Position numbers and translations under genes: made by a program. Positions 6,869-15,100 of a DNA stretch of 24,577 nucleotides are shown here, in pieces. Where the stretch lies: the NCBI GenBank assembly GCA_023406965.1, contig JAEXTI010000495.1, positions 1 through 24,577 of the forward strand. The letters run 5' to 3'. The notes under the pieces were generated by a model, which did not search any database, was not told where the DNA came from, and worked only from the letters and a program-made list of their open reading frames with translations. Source of the DNA: Chloroflexota bacterium. Lineage in GTDB: Bacteria; Chloroflexota; Anaerolineae; Anaerolineales; Anaerolineaceae. Position 1 is the stretch's first letter, and each line of letters starts with the position of its first letter.

Positions 6869-8776
6869 CTACTCCTCCAAAGTGCTGAGGTCACCTTCGG
6901 GCAAGCCCTGGGCGCGGGCCTTGAGCACGCGGCGCATGATCTTGCCGCTGCGCGTTTTGGGCAATTGGGGCACAATGGTGATCTTTTCGGGCTTGGCGAT
7001 GGGGCCTAATTCGTGGGCGACATACTGTTTGAGTTCGTTCTCGAAATCCTCGCCGGGTTCTACGCCGGAGCGCAGCATGACATAAGCATGGATGGCGTGG
7101 CCTTTGATTTCGTGGGGCATGCCGATGGCGGCGGCTTCGGCGACGGAGGGGTGGCTGACCAGGGCGCTCTCAATCTCGGCGGTGCCCAGACGGTAGCCTG
7201 AGACTTTGATGACATCATCCACGCGGCCGATGATCCAGAAGTAGCCATCCTTGTCTTTGCGGGCACTGTCGCCGGTGAAGTAGACGCCGGGGAAGCGGCT
7301 CCAATACTGGCTGACATAGCGCTCGGGGTCTTTGTAGATGGTACGCAGCATGGCGGGCCAGGGTCGTTTGAGCACCAGGTAACCTTCCTCGCCGGGAGCG
7401 ACAGGCCGGCCGTTTTCATCGTAGATGTCGGCTTCGATGCCGGGGAAGGCGCGGGTGGCGCTGCCGGGCTTGAGGGGCGTTTCGGGGAGAGGGGTGATCA
7501 TGAACATGCCGGTTTCGGTTTGCCACCAGGTGTCCATGATGGGGCAGCGGCGTTTGCCGATCACCTCGTAATACCAGCGCCAGGCTTCGGGGTTGATGGG
7601 CTCGCCCACGGAGCCAAGCAGGCGCAGGCTGGAGAGATCGTGACGGTTGGGCCAGGCGTCGCCGAAGCGCATCAGCCCGCGGATGGCGGTGGGGGCGGTG
7701 TAGAAGACATTGATACCGTAGCGTTCAACGAGGCTCCACCAGCGGTTGGGATAGGGGTAGGTGGGCGCGCCTTCGTACATGAAGGAGGTGGCGCCAAGGA
7801 GCAGCGGGCCATAGACAATGTAACTGTGCCCGGTGATCCAGCCGGGGTCGGCGGTACACCAGTAGCGGTCCTCTTCCTTGAGGTCAAAGACCCATTTGAG
7901 GGTGGTGCCCACGCCGACCATGTAGCCGCCGTGGGTGTGCAGGATGGCTTTGGGCTTGCCGGTGGTGCCTGAGGTGTAGAGCAGGAAGAGCGGGTCTTCG
8001 GCGTCCATCTCCTCGGTTTCGCAGCGCGAGCCGCCGCCCGTAGAGCGGGCCACGGGCAGGCCCATCAAGTCGTGGTACCAGTAGTCGCGACCGGATTCCA
8101 TCGAGACTTCGTGACCGGTGCGGCGCACGACGATGACGTGTTCGACGGTGGCGCAGCGTTTTAGAGCCTCGTCAACGATGGCCTTCAACTCGATGGTTTT
8201 GCCGTTCATGAAGCCGCCGTCGCAGGTGATGATGACGTTGGACTGGGAATCATCGATGCGCCCGTGGATGGCTTCGACCGAAAAGCCGCCATAAATGACC
8301 GAGTGAACCGCGCCGACCTTGGCACAAGCCAGCATGGCGATGGGCAGTTCGGGGATGCGGCCCATGTATATGGTCACGCGGTCGCCTTTTTTAACGCCCA
8401 TGCTGCGCAGGACGTTGGCGAACATGCACACCTCGCGGTTGAGGGCGTGGTAGGAAAAGGTGCGCTGCTCGCCGTTTTCACCTTCCCAGAGCAAGGCCAG
8501 TTTGTTGCGCCGCCAGCCGGCGACGTGACGGTCGAGGCAGTTGTAGACGATGTTGGTGGTAGCGCCGGTGAACCATTTGTAGAAGGGCGGGTTAGAGTCA
8601 TCCAGCACCTTGTCCCAGGGAGAAAACCATTCGAATTCCTTGGCCTGTTCTTCCCAGAATTTGGACAGGTCCTGCGTGGCCATGTTGGCCAAAACGTCCC
8701 GGTTGTTGATGTGGGCTGCGTTGACGATCTCAGCGGAGGGAGGGTAGAGTTCACCTGCGGTCTGCTCGACGGTCAT
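6869..8776 (-). CDS. acs: Acetyl-CoA synthetase (AMP-forming)
   Basis: 635 residues from ATG at 8776. I chose this start because AAAGGA lies eight bases upstream; the in-frame ATG at 8785 overlaps that site, and the one at 8833 has no visible ribosome-binding sequence. The enzyme activates acetate with ATP through acetyl-AMP to acetyl-CoA in the cytosol. The N-terminal ACS cap is present (DVLANMATQDLSKFWEEQA, FEWFSPWDKVLD). The P-loop YTSGTTGKPK is at residues 267-276. DTWWQTETG is the acetate-type A5 motif, with the tryptophan that limits the acyl pocket. YFTGDSARKD and GRVDDVIKVSGYRLGTAEIE mark the hinge region. PKTRSGKIMRR carries K612, the lysine usually controlled by acetylation. Length is normal for the family. 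It is divergent from the megasynthase gene and could feed its acetyl-CoA pool, but it is also an ordinary housekeeping enzyme. Confidence 0.95.
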   Translation of the reverse strand: MTVEQTAGELYPPSAEIVNAAHINNRDVLANMATQDLSKFWEEQAKEFEWFSPWDKVLDDSNPPFYKWFTGATTNIVYNCLDRHVAGWRRNKLALLWEGENGEQRTFSYHALNREVCMFANVLRSMGVKKGDRVTIYMGRIPELPIAMLACAKVGAVHSVIYGGFSVEAIHGRIDDSQSNVIITCDGGFMNGKTIELKAIVDEALKRCATVEHVIVVRRTGHEVSMESGRDYWYHDLMGLPVARSTGGGSRCETEEMDAEDPLFLLYTSGTTGKPKAILHTHGGYMVGVGTTLKWVFDLKEEDRYWCTADPGWITGHSYIVYGPLLLGATSFMYEGAPTYPYPNRWWSLVERYGINVFYTAPTAIRGLMRFGDAWPNRHDLSSLRLLGSVGEPINPEAWRWYYEVIGKRRCPIMDTWWQTETGMFMITPLPETPLKPGSATRAFPGIEADIYDENGRPVAPGEEGYLVLKRPWPAMLRTIYKDPERYVSQYWSRFPGVYFTGDSARKDKDGYFWIIGRVDDVIKVSGYRLGTAEIESALVSHPSVAEAAAIGMPHEIKGHAIHAYVMLRSGVEPGEDFENELKQYVAHELGPIAKPEKITIVPQLPKTRSGKIMRRVLKARAQGLPEGDLSTLEE

Positions 8777-8846
8777 AATAGCCATCCTTTCAGGGTCAAA
8801 TGGTTTCGGGGCCTGCGGAGCCTCGAAGAACAACTATATGTGATAT

Positions 8847-8875
8847 ATTATAGTAATTAATGTTTAAAATATCAA
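8847..8875 (-). promoter_or_regulatory. Promoter of acs
   Basis: Read on the minus strand: TTGATA (8870-8875), a spacer of exactly 17 bases, and a consensus TATAAT (8847-8852). Transcription would start near 8840, leaving a leader of about 64 bases before the chosen ATG at 8776. Confidence 0.7.
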
Positions 8876-8928
8876 ATTTAGGTTTGTGGGAGTCACCGGG
8901 ATAGGCGACGCATGAACCTCAAATTGAT
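8871..8928. repeat. Imperfect nested inverted repeat upstream of the megasynthase
   Basis: Outer arms 8871-8884 (ATCAAATTTAGGTT) and 8915-8928 (AACCTCAAATTGAT) are complementary at 12 of 14 positions. Inside them GTCACC (8892-8897) and GGCGAC (8904-8909) pair at 5 of 6. It could be a pair of regulator half-sites about four DNA turns apart or a structured leader RNA of the megasynthase transcript. It overlaps the acs -35, so a bound protein would also affect acs. Confidence 0.35.
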
Positions 8929-9131
8929 AAAGTGCGTAACTCTTGAACTTTCCAGGTGTTTCAGGTTTCATAGCAGCGGAAAATAACCCCGCAGCGCAAC
9001 ACGCTTTACACCAAGAAATTTAGACAATCGTCTTTGAGCCTGTGAACTCTCGCGTAACCTTCCGGAAAAGATAGCCGGAGGGGATGTGTTTGTGTTGCCT
9101 GCGCTCAGAGACCACCCCTGGAGGATGGACC

Positions 9132-12100
9132 ATGCACGAACAGAAACCAGTAGCAATCGTCGGAATAGGGGCCATCATGCCGGACGCGCACGACGCGGCG
9201 GCGTTTTGGGAAAATATCAAGAGCGGGCGTTATTCGATCACGGATGTGCCCGCGGAACGCTGGCGGGCTGATTTGTACTATCACCCCGACCCGAGCGTGC
9301 CGGAGAAGACCTATAGCAAGATCGGCGGCTGGGTGAAGGGTTTTCAGTTTGAACCGTTCAAATGGGGGATTGCCATCCCGCCGCGGGTGCTGGGGCAGAT
9401 GGACGAGGCACAGCAGTGGGCGATTGCGGCTTGTCGCCAGGCTTTGCAGGATTATGGGCAGCCGCAGCGCTCCCTGGATCTGTCGCGGACGGCGGTGATC
9501 TTGGGCAACGCGCTGGGCGGCGAGAAACATTACAACACCACCTTGCGCATTCGTGTGCCGGAGTTTGCCGAGGCGTTGAGCGCGGTGCCGGACTTTCAAA
9601 AACTATCCCCGGCCGTGCAGCAGGCTTTGCTGGCGGGGCTGGTGGAGAACGTTCGCCGGACGACGCCTGAAATCAACGAAGACACCATGCCGGGCGAACT
9701 GTCCAACGTGATTGCCGGGCGGGTGGCCAACGTGTTCAACCTGACCGGCCCGAATTATGTGACCGACGCGGCTTGCGCCTCCTCGCTGGCGGCGCTGCAG
9801 AGCGCGGTTGAAGGGCTGAATGCGCACAACTTCGATGCGGTGCTGACGGGCGGTGTGGACCGGGGCATGGGCGTGGAGGCGTTTGTCAAATTTGCTAAGA
9901 TTGGCGCGTTGAGCGCCGATGGATCGCGGCCTTACGCCGACGGGGCCAATGGGTTCGTGATGGGTGAAGGGGCGGGGATCTTCCTGCTCAAACGGTTGGA
10001 AGATGCCGAACGGGACGGCGATAAAATCTATGCGGTGATTCGGGGGATTGGCAGCAGCAGCGACGGCAAGGGCAAGGGCATCACCGCGCCTAATCCAAAC
10101 GGACAGATACAAGCGGTCACGCGGGCATGGACATCGGCGGGGCTTTCTCCGGCGACCGCCTCGATGATCGAAGGGCACGGCACATCTACAAAAGTGGGGG
10201 ATGTGGTGGAAGTGAACAGCCTGAACGCGATTTTCGGGCAGTTCGGGCTGCCGGCGGGCAGCATCGCCCTGGGATCGGTGAAGTCTAATATTGGGCATTT
10301 GAAGAGCGCGGCGGGCGCGGCGGGATTGTTCAAAGCGGCGATGGCGCTGCATGAGAAGGTGCTGCCGCCCTCGGCCAACTTTGAACGGCCCAATCCCAAC
10401 CTGGATTTCACACAACTACCTTTGCGGGTGAACACCCGCTTGCAGGAGTGGGAGATGAAGCCGGGCGCGGTCCGGCGAGCGGGGGTGAGTGCGTTTGGTT
10501 TTGGCGGAACCAACTTCCACGTGGTACTGGAAGAGTATATTCCGGGTATGCTGGCTGAGCAAAAGGCGCAGTTCCAGCCAGCGCGTCTCGCCAAGGCCGC
10601 GGCTCCGGTCCCGGCAATTGAGACTCAGGTGGCGGCAGCGGCGCAGCCTTATCGCGGACTGTTGTTCTTGAGCGCTGACTCGGTCAACGAACTGAAACAG
10701 CAATTGACATCTGTTTTGGAGCAGGCCCGGCAGGGTCAGCAACCGCAGAATGGTGTGCCTTCAGCGGAAGCGCTGGGCAAGGCGGAGCGGCTGGCGATCG
10801 ATTATGGTGATTTGGACGAGTTGATGAAGCGCGGCGAGCGGGCATTGAAAGGCCTGGAAGCCGACCCGGGCAGCAATCCCTGGCAGGCATTGCAGGCGCA
10901 CTCCGTGTTTCGGGGCAGCGGCGCGCCGGGAAAGCTGGCCTTCATGTTCCCTGGGCAAGGCTCGCAATACGTGAATATGCTCAAGGATCTGTGCGCGGCA
11001 GAGCCGCTGGTGGCGGAGACCTTCGCTGAGGCTGACCGGGTGATGGAGCCGATTTTGGGTCGTCCCTTGACCAGTTATATTTACGTGGAGGGGGATGAGG
11101 CTTCGCTGGCGGAGGCTGAGAAAGCTTTGCGCAACACCGAGATCACCCAACCGGCATTATTAACAGCCAACGTGGCGATTTTGCGCCTGATGGGCAAATT
11201 CGGCTTCCAGCCGGAGTTGGTGATTGGGCACAGCCTGGGCGAATATGCAGCGCTGGTGGCAGCGGGGGTGCTGACCTTCGCTGAGGCGTTGCAAGTGGTG
11301 AGCGCGCGCGGGCGGGAGATGAAGAAGGTGTCGGTAGCCGATAACGGCTGTATGGCAGCCGTTTCCGCGCCGATTGCCCAGGTGGAAGAAATCCTCAAAT
11401 CCGTCAAGGAATATGTGGTGCTGGCGAACATCAACAGCCCAGTACAGTCGGTGATCGGCGGGTCGACGGCGGGGGTGGAAGAAGCCCTGGCGGCCTTCCA
11501 GGCGGCGGGCTTGCAAGCCACCAAGATCCCTGTCTCGCATGCCTTCCACACCAAGATTGTGGCGGCGGCGAGCCAGCCGCTGCGCGGGGTGATTGCCGGG
11601 ATGGGCGTCAACGCGCCGCGGATCAAACTGGTGGCGAACGTGACCGGTGAACTATACCCAACAGATCGAGAAAAAATCCTGGATATCCTGGCAGCACAGG
11701 TGGCTTCGCCGGTGCAGTTCATTAAGGGCGTCGACACGCTGTACCGCGAAGGGGCGCGGGTGTTCGTGGAGTGCGGCCCCAAGCGGGTGATGAATGCTTT
11801 GGCGACGGACTGCCTGAAAGAAAAGCAGGATGTGACCATTTTGGCGACCAACCACCCACGCAAGGGGGCAGTGGTGAGCTTCAACGAGGCCCTGTGCGGG
11901 CTGTACGCAGCGGGGGTGGGCGGGAACGCTCAACCTGTCGAGGTCCCGGCGCTGGCGCCCGTGCGACGAGCAGCGGTGGATGGGGAGAAAGTAAAGCAGT
12001 ACGTGCTGGAAGTGGTCAGCGAAAAGACCGGTTACCCGGTGGAAATGCTGGACATGGAACTGGACCTGGAAGCCGATTTGGGGATCGACACGGTCAAACA

Positions 12101-15100
12101 GGCTGAGTTGTTTGCTACCATCCGCACTCATTATGAACTTCCCCGGCGAGAGGATTTGCGCCTGTCGGATTACAACAACCTGACCAAAGTGGTGCAATTT
12201 ATGTGCGAGGCGCTGGGGCAAAAAGAGCCCGTGGTTGTTGAGCCAGAAGTGGCTTCCGTCGTTGTTACGGCCCCGCAGCCTGTTGTGGCCCAGTCCGTAG
12301 TAGTGCAGGATGCGCCGAAGACCGCACAGGCAGAGAACGACGGCAGGCTGCCGTTGACCGGGTCGGTGGTGGTGACCGGCGCGGGGCTGGGGCTGCCGGG
12401 CCGCAGCAAGCATGTGTTCAACGATGAGAACATTCGCGACTTGCTGCGCGGAGAAAACCGGATTGAGATTCTGCCGGAGGACCTGCGCCAGCGGATGATC
12501 GATAAGCGTGTGACGCGACTGGTGAAGAGCGAGGCAGGCGCGGTGATGGAGGTGCTGGATCAGGCCGACCAGGCGGTGAAGCTGGGGGGACAGCGGGGCG
12601 CCTTTGACCTGGTGGAGGAGTTCGGCGTGCCGGCTGAGCGGGTGGAGGCTTTTGATATTTCCACCCAATTGGCCATCGGGGCAGGGATCGAGGCGCTGCG
12701 AGACGCAGGCATTCCGCTGGTGATGGCTTACCGCCAGACCAGCAAGGGGACGTTCCTACCGGAGCGCTGGAAGCTGCCCGAGTCATTGCAGGACGAGACG
12801 GGCGTGATTTTTGGCTCGGCTTTTCCAGGGTTGGATGAAATGGCCGAGGAGACCGGGCGGTTTGGCGAACATGAAAAGCTGGCGGGGCAGTTGAATGAAC
12901 TGCGCGGCGTGTTGGCATTGGTGCCCGAGGGGCAGAATGATTTGCGTGCTGCCCTGGAAACGCGGGTTGGAGAATTGGAAGCGCAGCTAACTGCTTTGAA
13001 CTACCAATTCGACCGCAAGTTTGTCTTCCGGGTGCTGGCGATGGGGCATTCTCAGTTTGCCGAGTATATTGGCGCGCGAGGGCCGAACACCCACGTCAAC
13101 GCGGCTTGTGCTACGACGACGCACGCCCTGGCGGTGGCGGAAGATTGGATCCGGTCGGGGCGCTGCCGGCGGGTGATCGTGGTGGCGGGGGATGATGTGA
13201 CGGGCGGGGCGCTGGCCAATTGGATTGGCACGGGGATGCTGGCCAGCGGGGCGGCGACCGTGGAAGGGGACGTGCGCATGGCGGTGCTGCCGTTTGACCG
13301 GCGGCGCAATGGCATGATCATGGGCATGGGCGGGGCCGCGCTGGTGGTAGAAGCGGCGGATGCCGCTGCTGAACGAGGCGCGCGCCCGATTTGCGAGGTG
13401 CTGTCCACGCAGATCGCCAACAGCGCTTTCCACGGCACGCGCCTGGACACGCAACACGTTGGCGAGGTGATGGAACGGCTGGTGCGCACAGCCGAGGAGC
13501 GCTTTGGCCTGGATAGAAATCAGATGGCGGCACAGACGGTGTTCGTCTCGCACGAGACCTATACCCCGGCGCGGGGCGGGAGCGCCTCGGCGGAAATTCG
13601 CGCGCTGCGCAAGGTGTTCGGCGAACAGGCCAACCGGGTCGTGATTGCCAATACGAAAGGTTACACGGGCCATGCGATGGGCGTAGGAGTGGAGGATGTG
13701 CTGGCGGTGAAAGCGCTGGAGAACCAGCAGGTGCCGCCCATTGCCAACATCCATGACGGTTTTGAGCCGGATCCGGAATTGGGAGATTTGAACCTGTCGC
13801 TGGGCGGGCAGTATGATGTTCAGTACGCGCTGCGGCTGGGGGCTGGCTTTGGCTCGCAGATCGCCCTGACTTTGATGCGGCGCGTGCCGGGCGTGGGAGA
13901 GCGGATCAACCGGCCGATCTACCAGCGCTGGCTGGCGGAGGTCTGTGGTTACCATGCCCCCGAACTGGAAACTGTGCAACGCACGCTGCGAGTGAAACAC
14001 ACCGGCGCGCCGCAGCAGGCTCCCGCGAAGTCGAAGTGGCAATATGGGCAGGGGCCGACGTTGTGGGTCTCGGTTGAGACACCCACGGCGGTCGAGTCAG
14101 CCATTGAGCCCGCAAGAGAAGCTGTCGCCCTCCAGGTTTCAGCAGAAACAACCGTTGCGGCTGACAGCGACGCGATCAAGTCTTACGTCCTGGAAGTGGT
14201 CAGCGAGAAGACCGGTTATCCGATCGAGATGCTGGATATGGATCTGGATTTGGAGGCGGATTTGGGTATCGACACGGTCAAGCAAGCCGAGTTGTTTGCC
14301 ACCATCCGCACCCATTACGATATTCCACGGCGGGAGGACCTGCGTCTTTCGGATTACAACACCCTGACTAAAGTGGTGCAGTTCATGCGCGAAGCGTTGG
14401 GCGCTTCGCAACCGGTACTTGTGATTGAAACCGCAGAAGCGGTTGCGGTGACGGTGTCCGAACCCGTGATAGATGCTCCTGTTCTGGTGGAAGCAAGCCA
14501 GGTCCCTGCGGAAGCAGACAGCGAGTCGATCAAGGCTTACGTGCTTGAAGTTGTCAGCGAGAAGACCGGCTATCCGGTGGAAATGCTGGACATGGAGTTA
14601 GATCTGGAGGCGGACCTGGGCATCGACACGGTCAAGCAAGCCGAGTTGTTTGCCACTATCCGCACGCATTACGATATTCCCCGGAGGGAGGATTTGCGCC
14701 TTTCGGATTACAACACCCTGACGAAAGTGGTGCAGTTCATGGGCGAAGCGTTGGCAGCCAAGCAAGCAGAAGCGCAGCCGGTGGCTGAGGAAATTCACGC
14801 CGCGGTTGAGGCTGAGGCGGGGCAGGCCATTGCGCGGCGCGTGCTCGTGCCGGTGCTGCGCCCGAAACTGGACTTGTGCGTGCCCACGGGGGTCACATTA
14901 GGCGAGAGCAGCCGCGTGGTGATCGTGGCGGACCGGGGTAAGACAGCCAACGCACTGGCGCGGCGGTTGCGCGGGCGCAAAGCGCAGGTGCTGACAGTGG
15001 ATAGCGAAAATCCAAGTCAGGTTCTCGAAAAGATCGCGGCGTTCCAAACCGAAGGCCCGCTACAAGGCGTGTACTTCCTGGTGGGGTTGGATGTTGAGGC

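Larger units (their letters stand above)
8777..9131. other. Divergent intergenic region between acs and the megasynthase gene
   Basis: 355 bases without a credible gene. The left third is very AT-rich and holds the acs promoter and the inverted repeat at 8871-8928. The right part is mixed composition, and I could not identify a convincing plus-strand promoter for the megasynthase; TTGAAC at 8943-8948 and TTGAGC at 9034-9039 lack good partners. GGAGGA at 9120-9125 is the ribosome-binding site of the megasynthase. Confidence 0.6.

Noticed and set aside
9084..9131. ATG at 9084 as the megasynthase start
   Set aside because: It adds 16 non-conserved, Cys-rich residues without a ribosome-binding site; ATG 9132 has GGAGGA at ideal distance and begins right before the KS domain.
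12987..14042. Long minus-strand frame (351 codons) inside the megasynthase gene
   Set aside because: It is antisense to conserved KS2 motifs, with His/Arg/Pro-rich composition typical of shadow frames in GC-rich DNA.
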